A DNA stretch of 64,000 nucleotides from positions 17,334 to 81,333 of the forward strand of contig DATKAE010000078.1 in assembly GCA_035498405.1 (NCBI GenBank), read 5' to 3'. Made by a program: the position numbers and the translations under genes. Below the pieces are notes generated by a model, which worked only from the letters and a program-made list of their open reading frames with translations, did no database searches and was not told the DNA's origin. The stretch is from DATBFU01 sp035498405. Lineage in GTDB: Bacteria; Acidobacteriota; Thermoanaerobaculia; UBA5066; Gp7-AA6. This document shows positions 37,746-45,409 of this stretch, in pieces. Position 1 is the stretch's first letter. Every line of letters starts with the position of its first letter.

Positions 37746-40184
37746 ATGCGAGTCGCCGGTTTCGTTGCCCTGGTCCTCGCGGCCGCAGGCGCCGGCCTCG
37801 CCTCTCCCTTGCCGGCGCCCACGGCGGACCCCGTCTACGCCGCGCTGCGGGCGGCCCGGCCGACGGACAGGTCCGTGTCCGTTCGGGATTTCACGCTCGA
37901 GCGCGACGTGTTCCGGTTCCGATTCACCGCCGGCACGTTTGAGCTCCTCCCGCCGATCGACGGCCGCACGGTGGGAGCGGTCTTCGTGGGCGAAGGGTCG
38001 ATGGAGCTCGCGCCGGCCTCGGAATCCGAGCGCCGGCACCTCGCCTTCCTGACCGGTGATCGGAGACTCGAGATCCTGACGGATCGATTCGAGAGCCTCG
38101 TCCTGCTGTTCACCGATGCGACGGCGGCAGACATCGAGGCGCACGGCAGTCCCGGTGCGCCCCCCAATTCTGCCGCGGGCGTCTGGGATCGCTTCTTGAA
38201 GAAGGAGCGCCGAGACCTCAAGAACAACCTGCATCTGCGGCTCCTCCAGGACCTCCTCGAGAAGCGGGAGACCGCCGGCGGCCTCTTTCTCGCGTACTTC
38301 GACGGCAAGAGACTTCCGCCTGCCTTCGCTCTGGTCGATCCCGCCGGGCTGGCGGATTGGTTCTCACCGGGAGAGGTCGGCGGAGCAGGGGTCGCCCTCT
38401 ACGTCAAGGACGAGGAGAAGGGCGGCTATTGGTACCTCGCCCACACGAAGGAAGAGATCGCCGCCGGCCGGCTCCGACCGGCGCAACCCCGAGCCGACGC
38501 CGAGCACTACTCGATCGAGACGACGATCCAGAAAAACTCTCGGATCCGCGCCACGACGACGATACGGTTCCGCGCGACGGTCGAGGGCTTGCGCGTCCTG
38601 CCGGTGGCCCTCGACGCGAATCTGCGGGTCGAGGAGGCATCCTTCGCGCTCTCCGACGAGACCGCCTGGAGGCCGGTCCCCTTCGTTCAAGAGAAGCGCG
38701 ACGAGGACGCCGACCTCGCGATCCTCTTTCCGGAGCCTCTTTCGGCGGGATCGCTCGTCCGGCTGAAGCTGACCTACGAGGGCGCGAACATCCTGGAAGA
38801 TGCGGGGGACGGCAATTTCTTCGTCGGTGCCCGGGAAAGCTGGTACCCGAACCTGGGGGGCTTTGCCGACCTGGCCGTCTTCGATCTGACCTACCGCTGC
38901 CCCAAGGACCGTCAAGTCGTTTCGGTCGGGGAGCTCGTCGAAGACCGGGTCGAGGCCGCAACGCGCGTTTCCGTCTGGAGCTCGAGACAGCCGGTGCGGG
39001 TCGCCGGCTTCAACTACGGCAGGTTCCGCCGAGTCGAGCGCTCCGATCCCGAGAGCGGATTGATGGTGGACGTCTACACCAACCCCGGAGAGCCGGATTT
39101 CGTGCGCCAGATCAACAACCAGCTCGAGAACCGTCCCGACGCGGGCCCCCACCACGTCTCCGCCAACGCCGACAACCTCGCCAATGCCGCGATGGCCGAC
39201 GGCATCAACACGGCCCGCGTGGGTTCGATCTACTTTGGACGTCTCCCGCAGGGCGCCGTTTCGATCACCCAGCAGACCCAGGCGTTCTTCGGGCAGTCCT
39301 GGCCCACGCTGATCTACTTGCCGTATGTCGCGGCCTTCGACGCCACGACCCGCCGGGAGCTGGGCCTCCAGGGCAGCAACGACTTCGTCGACCTCGTCGG
39401 CCCCCATGAGTTCGCCCATCAATGGTGGGGACACCTGGTCGGCTGGGAGAGCTATCGCGACCAATGGCTCTCCGAGGGATTCGCCGAGTTCACGGCGGCG
39501 CTCGTCCTGCAGTACACCGAAGGTCTCCGCCGTTCGAACCTCTTTTGGGAGAAGGCCCGCCGCTGGATTCTCCTGACTCCGCGCTTCGCCTCGGTCGCCA
39601 ACGACGAGGCCGGGCCGATCACCGACGGCTGGCGCCTCTCGACGTGGAAGAACCGCTCCGCGGGAGAGGCGATGATCTACTCCAAGGGCGCCTACGTGCT
39701 CCATATGCTCCGGATGCGGATGCGCGATCCCGAGGCTCCGGCGCCGGACGCGAGGTTCATCGCTCTCCTCCAGGATTTCGTCGCCACGCAAAGCGGCAAG
39801 AACCCCTCGACGCGGGACTTCCAGGCCGCCGTCGAGCGACACATGACGCCGGAAATGAACGCCGCCGGCGACGGAACGATGGACTGGTTCTTCCGGCAGT
39901 GGGTCTACGGGACGGAGATCCCCCGCATCGCGCCGAAGCTCGAGGTGGCGCACCTGGAGGACGATCGGTACCGGATCCGGGGCTCCGTCACGCAGAGCGG
40001 GGTCTCCGACGGGTTCCGAACGGATGTCCCGATCTACGTCGAGACCAAGGGAGAAGTCCGGCGAGTCGGATTCGTGTCGCTCATCGGAAGCCAAACCGTC
40101 CCGGTCGACCTGACGGTCCGGCTGGCGCGGGCCCCCGAGCGGGCGCTGGTGAACGCCCTCCACGACGTCCTGTACCGAGACTGA
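37746..40184 (+). CDS. Secreted M1-family (gluzincin) metallopeptidase
   Basis: The 812-residue product has a signal peptide (MRVAGFVALVLAAAGAGLASP). The zinc site is HEFAHQWWGHLVG (ligands H554, H558) with the third ligand E577 in WLSEGFAEF. A long beta-rich N-terminal domain precedes it. The exopeptidase GxMEN loop typical of true aminopeptidases is not evident before the zinc motif. An upstream GTG at 37734 is an alternative start. It probably degrades peptides outside the cytoplasm; specificity is open. Confidence 0.87.
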   Translation: MRVAGFVALVLAAAGAGLASPLPAPTADPVYAALRAARPTDRSVSVRDFTLERDVFRFRFTAGTFELLPPIDGRTVGAVFVGEGSMELAPASESERRHLAFLTGDRRLEILTDRFESLVLLFTDATAADIEAHGSPGAPPNSAAGVWDRFLKKERRDLKNNLHLRLLQDLLEKRETAGGLFLAYFDGKRLPPAFALVDPAGLADWFSPGEVGGAGVALYVKDEEKGGYWYLAHTKEEIAAGRLRPAQPRADAEHYSIETTIQKNSRIRATTTIRFRATVEGLRVLPVALDANLRVEEASFALSDETAWRPVPFVQEKRDEDADLAILFPEPLSAGSLVRLKLTYEGANILEDAGDGNFFVGARESWYPNLGGFADLAVFDLTYRCPKDRQVVSVGELVEDRVEAATRVSVWSSRQPVRVAGFNYGRFRRVERSDPESGLMVDVYTNPGEPDFVRQINNQLENRPDAGPHHVSANADNLANAAMADGINTARVGSIYFGRLPQGAVSITQQTQAFFGQSWPTLIYLPYVAAFDATTRRELGLQGSNDFVDLVGPHEFAHQWWGHLVGWESYRDQWLSEGFAEFTAALVLQYTEGLRRSNLFWEKARRWILLTPRFASVANDEAGPITDGWRLSTWKNRSAGEAMIYSKGAYVLHMLRMRMRDPEAPAPDARFIALLQDFVATQSGKNPSTRDFQAAVERHMTPEMNAAGDGTMDWFFRQWVYGTEIPRIAPKLEVAHLEDDRYRIRGSVTQSGVSDGFRTDVPIYVETKGEVRRVGFVSLIGSQTVPVDLTVRLARAPERALVNALHDVLYRD

Positions 40185-40223
40185 CCGCGGACCGCCCGTC
40201 GGCCCGAGCGGCCGCGCAACCCG

Positions 40224-40742
40224 TCAGGCGACGACGTCTTTCTTGGACGGATGCGTGTCCTCGGCCCGCCAGGCCACGAGGTTGCGCTCGATCTGCCGCG
40301 AGTGCTTCTCCAGGTGCTCCGCGTAGACCTCCAGCCACTGCTCGGCCGAGTAGCTGCCGGATTCGGTGTGCTTGCCGGTTCGGGTCCACGCGTCCGGAGG
40401 CAACTGGTGCAGCAGGGCGGCCGTGTGCTGCCGCACCGCCCGAACCACCGCCAGCGCGGGCTCGAGCGGCAGGGCGTGGTAGTCGAGCGCCTTGGCCCAG
40501 CGGGCCTGGTCGTAACCGACGATCAAGGGGCTGTCCTCGCAGACGAGGTAACGAATCCGCATGGCCCCGTTGGTTTCCGAGTCGGCGCAATGGCAGATCA
40601 CTTCGTGCACCGACCACCGGTCCGGGCCGGGGCGCCACTCGAGCGCGTCCTTGGGCACCTTCGCCAGGGCGTCGGCCAGCTTGACGGGACCCTCCTCGTA
40701 ACGGCGGATGAGCTCCTCGCGCTCCCTTGCGGAATGAGACAT
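40224..40742 (-). CDS. DinB family (DUF664-like) protein
   Basis: This 172-residue helical protein has the metal-binding pattern HEVICHCAD (~46-51) and EHLEKHSRQIERNL (~142-146). The segment WSVHEVICHCADSETN is typical of the DinB_2 subgroup. Function unknown, perhaps a thiol- or metal-dependent transferase. It ends the leftward run that starts with the ferritin-like gene; gap to the GlsB-type gene is 43 bases. Confidence 0.84.
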   Translation of the reverse strand: MSHSAREREELIRRYEEGPVKLADALAKVPKDALEWRPGPDRWSVHEVICHCADSETNGAMRIRYLVCEDSPLIVGYDQARWAKALDYHALPLEPALAVVRAVRQHTAALLHQLPPDAWTRTGKHTESGSYSAEQWLEVYAEHLEKHSRQIERNLVAWRAEDTHPSKKDVVA

Positions 40743-40785
40743 GCCTCGTCGCTCCTCGAAGCCCGCGCCGAAAGGCGGCGCCCGC

Positions 40786-41034
40786 CTACGCGGGCGTCGG
40801 CTTCCTCATCTTCTTGTAGATGAACAAGACCAGGATGGCACCGAGTGTTGCGGCGATGAAGCCCGCCGATTCGCCGGGCTGATACCACCCGACCAATTTT
40901 CCGAGCAGAGTGGCGACCAACGCTCCGGCGATCCCGAGCAGGATCGTCATGATGATTCCGCCCGGGTCCCTCCCGGGCATCAGGAACTTGGCCAGAACGC
41001 CCGCCACGAGTCCGATGACGATGGTCCACAGCAT
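40786..41034 (-). CDS. GlsB/YeaQ/YmgE family small membrane protein
   Basis: The product is 82 residues with three hydrophobic helices and the family motifs GLVAGVLAKFLMPGRDPGG and TILLGIAGALVATLLG. Members are stress-induced, transglycosylase-associated-named inner-membrane proteins with no proven activity. It lies in a leftward group of stress-type genes. Confidence 0.9.
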   Translation of the reverse strand: MLWTIVIGLVAGVLAKFLMPGRDPGGIIMTILLGIAGALVATLLGKLVGWYQPGESAGFIAATLGAILVLFIYKKMRKPTPA

Positions 41035-41079
41035 GGCCTCTTCCTCCCAGAGAAAAACCCCGACTTCGGGGCGGCTGCG

Positions 41080-41694
41080 CTACTTCGTGACCGGGGCCGC
41101 CCCGCCCGCCGCTTCGGGAACGCTCATCCCGAGGCTCTGCATGATCTGCGCCGCCTTCTCCTTGACCATGTTTGCCTTGGCCAGGGCGTCTTGGAGGTTA
41201 CCGGCCTTGAACGCCGCAGAAGCGTCAGCCCAGCTCTGGGTCGCCGCGGCGAGCCCCGCCTGGGCGCTCTCGAGAGTGGCCCTGTCGAGCCCCTTGGGCA
41301 ACTTCTTGGAGGCGGAGAGAATGTCCACCCGGCTCTTGATGGCGTCGACCATCTTGGGAACACCGGCGGCGAGATCCGTCCACGCGTTCTCGAGCCTGGT
41401 CTTCTGAGCGGTCGCGGCAGCCTGAGCGTCGAGAACCTTCTGCCCGATGTTCTCCACACTCGCAATCGCCGCCTTGTATTCTCCCTTCGCGAAGTTCTCC
41501 TTGGCCGCTGCCAGGGAATCCGTGACTCCCTTCCACTGCTCGGCCGCGTATTTCTCGACATCCGGGCCGCCCGTCGCGACCGCCTTCTCCGCCGTCTTGA
41601 TCGCGGTATCGGCCAGGCGCTTATCCCGGCCGCAGGCGACGACCAGGCAGCAGGCCAAGAGCGCCAGCGCCCCTCGCAACCCGTTCTTGAGCAT
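41080..41694 (-). CDS. Lipoprotein, alpha-helical
   Basis: This 204-residue protein has a lipobox (LLACCLVVACGRDKR; the lipidated Cys is likely residue 21), so it is anchored to a membrane. The mature part is Ala/Lys/Glu-rich, helical, with repeat-like segments (ENFAKGEYKAAIASVENIGQK, cited in part: EYKAAIASVENIG; AFKAGNLQDALAKANMVK) resembling TPR-like or coiled helices. Family not recognised. It lies 39 bases downstream of the LysM gene. Confidence 0.8.
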   Translation of the reverse strand: MLKNGLRGALALLACCLVVACGRDKRLADTAIKTAEKAVATGGPDVEKYAAEQWKGVTDSLAAAKENFAKGEYKAAIASVENIGQKVLDAQAAATAQKTRLENAWTDLAAGVPKMVDAIKSRVDILSASKKLPKGLDRATLESAQAGLAAATQSWADASAAFKAGNLQDALAKANMVKEKAAQIMQSLGMSVPEAAGGAAPVTK

Positions 41695-41733
41695 GGTCCC
41701 CCTCCTTCCCCGGCCATTGGGCCGGTGCTGAAC

Positions 41734-41943
41734 CTAAGGAATGCGAATCTTCTGACCGACACGGATCAGGTTCGGATCCTTGATCGTGTCGCGGTTCGCC
41801 TCGAAGATCTTGGGGTACAGGCTGGCATCCCCGTAATACTTCTGCGCGATCTTCGAGAGCGTCTCTCCCTTTTGGACTTCGTGCCATTGTGTGGAGTCCC
41901 ACGCGTCGGGCTTCGGCGTGGTCTTCGGGGTTTCCTCGGGCAT
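41734..41943 (-). CDS. Small LysM-domain protein
   Basis: The 69-residue product is a short Pro/Thr/Lys leader plus one LysM domain (HEVQKGETLSKIAQKYYGDA...PKIFEANRDTI...LIRVGQKIRIP). It has no signal peptide, like the E. coli K+-binding protein Kbp but without a BON domain. It may bind peptidoglycan or K+; unresolved. ATG 41943. Confidence 0.86.
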   Translation of the reverse strand: MPEETPKTTPKPDAWDSTQWHEVQKGETLSKIAQKYYGDASLYPKIFEANRDTIKDPNLIRVGQKIRIP

Positions 41944-41975
41944 GGCGGCGGCCCTCCTTCCCGGCCCGAATCCTA

Positions 41976-42752
41976 TCAGCGCTCGAGCCGATAGGCCTGC
42001 GGGCGGCGGTCTCTCAACGCGGGGAACTTCTCGCGCGCCTCGGCGACGACGGCCGGATCGACCCCGCAGAAGAAAACGCCTTCCTCCTGACCGGCCTCGG
42101 CAAGGACCTCCCCCCACGGGGAGAAGGCCACGGATTGACCGACGTAGCGCACGCCGTCTCCTTCCCCGGTCCGGTTGACCCCGACGACGAACGCGAGGTT
42201 CTCGATCGCTCGGGCCTGCAGCAGCACGCGAAGGTGCGCCTGCCGGCGCTCCGGCCAGTTGGAGACGACGGCATAGAGGTCCGTTCGGTCGGCCGCGAGC
42301 CGGAAGGGTTCGGGGAAGCGCAGGTCGTAGCAGATGAACGGTGTCACGCGGACGCCTTCGATCGCAACGGTGACGATCCCGCCGCCACCCTCGTACTGCC
42401 GGTCCTCGCCCGCGAAGGAGAACGGATGGATCTTGGCGTAACGCGTCACTTCGCCCGACGGCGAAACGACGAGCGCGACGTTGCGCGCCCTGCCGTCACG
42501 GAATTCCGGAACGCTCCCGATGATCCAGAGGCCGAGCGACCCGGCCTTCTCTCGAAGGAACATCTCGGAAGGGCCGCCCGGAGCCTGTGCGACGCGTTCG
42601 GGACGCATCGAAAAGCCCGTCGAGAACATCTCGGGAAGAACGGCCAGACGCGCGCCGCCTCGCGCGGCCTGCTCGAGCAGGTGCGCCGCCCGGGCGTGGC
42701 TCGCCTCCACGTTTTCCCAAACGATGTCGAGCTGCAGCAGGGCGACCTTCAC
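41976..42752 (-). CDS. Carbon-nitrogen hydrolase (omega-amidase YafV/NIT2-like)
   Basis: The 258-residue nitrilase-superfamily enzyme has the triad E41 (VLPEMFSTGFSM), K107 (YAKIHPFSFAGED) and C141 (FICYDLRFPEPFR). The GEDRQYEGG and CYDLRFP segments and length match omega-amidases that deaminate 2-oxoglutaramate/2-oxosuccinamate in methionine-salvage repair. GTG 42752 gives the usual N-terminus VALLQLDIVWEN. It lies 13 bases after the cupin gene. Confidence 0.88.
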   Translation of the reverse strand: MKVALLQLDIVWENVEASHARAAHLLEQAARGGARLAVLPEMFSTGFSMRPERVAQAPGGPSEMFLREKAGSLGLWIIGSVPEFRDGRARNVALVVSPSGEVTRYAKIHPFSFAGEDRQYEGGGGIVTVAIEGVRVTPFICYDLRFPEPFRLAADRTDLYAVVSNWPERRQAHLRVLLQARAIENLAFVVGVNRTGEGDGVRYVGQSVAFSPWGEVLAEAGQEEGVFFCGVDPAVVAEAREKFPALRDRRPQAYRLER

Positions 42753-42765
42753 GAGAGTCTCGCTT

Positions 42766-43080
42766 CTACCAGAGCGTACCGTCCAAGGAGAGCACGGTCC
42801 GGCGGCCCCGAACCTCGGCGCCGTGGCGGGTCCCGGCGGGCAAATACAGCCGGTCTCCGGCTTCCAGGTCGTAGGCGACTCCCGCAATGGTGACTCGCAG
42901 CACTCCCTCGAGCACGGCATCGCACTTGTCCTGCGCGTGCGCGTGCTCGGGGAACACCGTGCCCTCGCGATACGCGTACACGGCCACCTCGTACCCCTCG
43001 CGCTCCATTGCCGCCATGAGGCGCTTTTCCGTCAGTGGACCGTCCTGCGCCGTCCAGCGCTCCAATCGGACACCGTCCAC
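42766..43080 (-). CDS. Cupin-domain protein
   Basis: This 104-residue single-domain cupin has motif 1 (PEHAHAQDKCDAVLEG; ligands His-x-His, Asp, Glu-type) and motif 2 (LEAGDRLYLPAGTRHGAEV). It binds a metal; the role (isomerase, dioxygenase or sensor) cannot be read. GTG 43080 is the start, with GAGAGGG upstream. It lies between the ferritin-like and omega-amidase genes. Confidence 0.86.
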   Translation of the reverse strand: MDGVRLERWTAQDGPLTEKRLMAAMEREGYEVAVYAYREGTVFPEHAHAQDKCDAVLEGVLRVTIAGVAYDLEAGDRLYLPAGTRHGAEVRGRRTVLSLDGTLW

Positions 43081-43094
43081 GAACGCCCTCTCCC

Positions 43095-43697
43095 CTAGGC
43101 GCCTGCCTTTCGGGGATCGAACGTGGACAAGAGGTTCTTCAGGTCGTCTGCGTGCTCCTCCTCAACGGCCAGGATCTCCTCTATCAAGCGCCGCGAGGTG
43201 ATGTCGCGGTCTCCCAGGAAACGCACGATCTCGCCGTAGGACTCGATGGCGATGCGCTCGGCCACGAGGTCCTCCTTGATCATCTCGACGAGCGTCTTTC
43301 CCTCCTTATACTCGGAGTGGCTGCGCGTGGCGAGGCCCTCCGGAGAAAAGTCAGGCTCGCCGTCGAGCTGCGTGATCCGCTCGGCGATCCGGTCGGCGTG
43401 TCCCTGCTCCTCGTTGGCGTGCTGCAGGAACTCCGCGGCGACGGCGTTGGCATGGATGCCGCTCGCCATGAAGTAGTGGCGCTTGTACCGCAGCACGCAG
43501 ACGATCTCCGTCGCGAGGGCCTCGTTCAAGACGCCGATCACTTTCTTGCGGTCCGCGAGGTAGCCCTCGGTCACCGCGCCGTCCTGGATGCGCTTGCGGG
43601 CGCGCCGGCGAAGCTCCTTGACATCGCTCAGAAAATCTCCCGACACTTCCGGCTCCGCCGCCGGCCCCGCCTTCTTCCCCGCCTTCTTTTGCGCCAT
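43095..43697 (-). CDS. Ferritin-like/bacterioferritin family iron-binding protein
   Basis: This 200-residue protein has a Lys/Ala-rich N-terminus and then a four-helix ferritin-like domain: EALATEIVCVLRYKRHYFMASG, QHANEEQGHADRIAERI, EDLVAERIAIESYGEIVRFLG and EEILAVEEEHADDLKNLL (each cited by its metal residues Glu, Glu-x-x-His). These form the di-iron ferroxidase pattern. It resembles Dps-like/bacterioferritin proteins that oxidise and store iron and protect from peroxide. It heads a leftward run. Confidence 0.9.
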   Translation of the reverse strand: MAQKKAGKKAGPAAEPEVSGDFLSDVKELRRRARKRIQDGAVTEGYLADRKKVIGVLNEALATEIVCVLRYKRHYFMASGIHANAVAAEFLQHANEEQGHADRIAERITQLDGEPDFSPEGLATRSHSEYKEGKTLVEMIKEDLVAERIAIESYGEIVRFLGDRDITSRRLIEEILAVEEEHADDLKNLLSTFDPRKAGA

Positions 43698-43745
43698 GTC
43701 GTTTTTCTCCCCCGCCAGATCAAATCAAATGGCGCGCCAAGGCGC

Positions 43746-43771
43746 AAAAAAAAGGGGGCCCGAAGGCCCCC
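43746..43771 (-). terminator. Rho-independent terminator of the RRM gene
   Basis: On the minus strand a 7-base stem GGGGGCC/GGCCCCC with a TTCG loop is followed by eight T residues, 23 bases after the RRM stop. This is a standard intrinsic terminator with a stable tetraloop. Confidence 0.85.
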
Positions 43772-43794
43772 GGTTCTCATGGTAGGGAGTACGG

Positions 43795-44091
43795 CTAGTA
43801 GCCTGGACGCCCGCCGTATCCGCCGCGCCCGCCGCCGCCGCCGCCACCCGTCTTGGGACGGGCCTCGTTCACGGTGAGCGCCCGGCCGCCGTATTCCTGC
43901 CCCGACAGGGCAGAAATGGCGTTGCGGGCCTCGTTGTCGTCCGCGAATTCCACGAAGCCGAAGCCTCGGGAACGGCCGGTGTCGCGGTCGGTCACGACGG
44001 CGACGTTGTCCACGTTGCCGTACTGGGAGAAGAGATTTCGAAGATCCTCCTCCGTGGTGCTATAGGGAAGGTTGCCGACGTACAGCTTCAT
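43795..44091 (-). CDS. RNA-binding protein with RRM domain (glycine-rich)
   Basis: The 98-residue protein has one RRM with RNP2 (KLYVGNLPY) and RNP1 (RGFGFVEF), followed by a Gly/Arg-rich tail. Bacterial members (Rbp-type) bind RNA and are often cold-induced. The 249 bases between it and hcrB hold its promoter and no other gene. It ends at an intrinsic terminator. Confidence 0.95.
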   Translation of the reverse strand: MKLYVGNLPYSTTEEDLRNLFSQYGNVDNVAVVTDRDTGRSRGFGFVEFADDNEARNAISALSGQEYGGRALTVNEARPKTGGGGGGGRGGYGGRPGY

Positions 44092-44340
44092 CGAATCCGA
44101 GTCCTAATCCGGCGTCTCCCTTCCGGCTCCGCCGCGCCGATCGGCCTGGCCGGCTTCCCGTCGAGTTCGTCGGACTTCGGACAGCACGGATGCGTGCGGA
44201 GAAGGCAGGCGATACGAGAAGGACTGCAGTCTATGAGATCGGTTCGCGAAACGCAAGCGGCGTTCAGAAAGGGTTAAGCCTTGCCGTCCCCGTCGCCGCT
44301 TCGCAGGGCGGCGGAGCCTCCCCGGCGTTCGCCGCGTCTG

Positions 44341-45315
44341 CTAGGCCAGTTCCCGAAGGGCCGCCGCCACGAACCGGCGGGTCATCTCCTTCCTCCAGAG
44401 AAAGGAGAAATCGGTGTTGTCCATCGGCCGGGAGGACTCCGAGGCGGCGTCGGCCGCCTCGGCGATCGCCCCGTCGTCGAGCAGTCGGCCCCGTAGGAGC
44501 TCTTCGGCACGGCCTAGGCGAACCGGCGCCGAGGCCACCCCGCCCAGGACCAGGCGCGCCTCGGACACGACCGCGCCCTCTTGCCGCAACGCCGCGCCGA
44601 CCGACAGCACCGGAAAATCGAACGCGCCGCGGCGTCGGAGCTTTCGGTAGGAGGCCTTCCAGCCGCCCTTGGACGGCAGACGGATCTCCGTCAGGAGCTC
44701 GTCCGGCTTCTTGGCAAGGTAGTGGATCCCGTCGTTTCGGTACAGCTCGTCCAGCGGCATCTCCCGCTCTCCTTCTGCCGAAACGAACACCGCCCGGGCG
44801 GAGAGCGCAATGAGCACCGGCACCGAGTCGGCCGATTGAACGGCGAGACAGCGCGGAGAAGCCGGCGCCACCCAGCAAATCGCGCCGTCCTTCTTCATAC
44901 AGAAGTCGATCGCTTGCCGCCACTCGAAAGTCTGGTCGTAGTAGTTGCATCGGGTGTCGAGCAACACATTGCCCCCGAGTGTCCCCATGTTGCGCAGCGG
45001 AGGTGTCGAGATCTCCGTGATCGCCCGGACGAGACCCGGATAGTCGCGCCGAATCCGCCGGTGGCCCTCGATCGAGGAGAGCGCCGCCGCGGCTCCCAGC
45101 GCCGCTCCCTCGGCGCCCGCGCGAATGCGGCGCAACGTCGGGATCCGCGAAAGGCCGATGACGACCCGAGGCGTCTGCTGGCGGCGCTTCATGTTCGGGT
45201 AGAGGTCGGTGCCTCCCGCCACGAAGGCTCCGTCCGGTCCCGAGTCGGACTTGATACGAACCGCCTCCCTGACCGAGGTCGGCGCGAAATAGCGAAATTT
45301 CGGAAGGCGCATCAT
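44341..45315 (-). CDS. hcrB: 4-hydroxybenzoyl-CoA reductase-type FAD subunit (beta) with extra [4Fe-4S] loop
   Basis: The 324-residue protein is a xanthine-dehydrogenase-family FAD subunit (FVAGGTDLYPNMKR and LRNMGTLGGNVLLDTRC). Inserted after the flavin motif is a ~40-residue loop with four Cys (C123, C139, C147, C156; spacing 16, 8, 9), which is exactly the pattern of the [4Fe-4S] loop unique to 4-hydroxybenzoyl-CoA reductase beta as I recall it (122, 138, 146, 155; the offset of one vanishes if the second Met is the start). Such enzymes remove a ring hydroxyl from 4-hydroxybenzoyl-CoA using low-potential electrons. It is third in the operon. Confidence 0.9.
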   Translation of the reverse strand: MMRLPKFRYFAPTSVREAVRIKSDSGPDGAFVAGGTDLYPNMKRRQQTPRVVIGLSRIPTLRRIRAGAEGAALGAAAALSSIEGHRRIRRDYPGLVRAITEISTPPLRNMGTLGGNVLLDTRCNYYDQTFEWRQAIDFCMKKDGAICWVAPASPRCLAVQSADSVPVLIALSARAVFVSAEGEREMPLDELYRNDGIHYLAKKPDELLTEIRLPSKGGWKASYRKLRRRGAFDFPVLSVGAALRQEGAVVSEARLVLGGVASAPVRLGRAEELLRGRLLDDGAIAEAADAASESSRPMDNTDFSFLWRKEMTRRFVAAALRELA

Positions 45316-45322
45316 GGCAAGT

Positions 45323-45406
<84 letters not shown>

Positions 45407-45409
<3 letters not shown>

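Noticed and set aside
44092..44340. Gap between the RRM gene and hcrB considered for a tRNA or riboswitch
   Set aside because: No cloverleaf, TpsiC-like sequence or known riboswitch pattern is visible; it most likely holds the RRM promoter.
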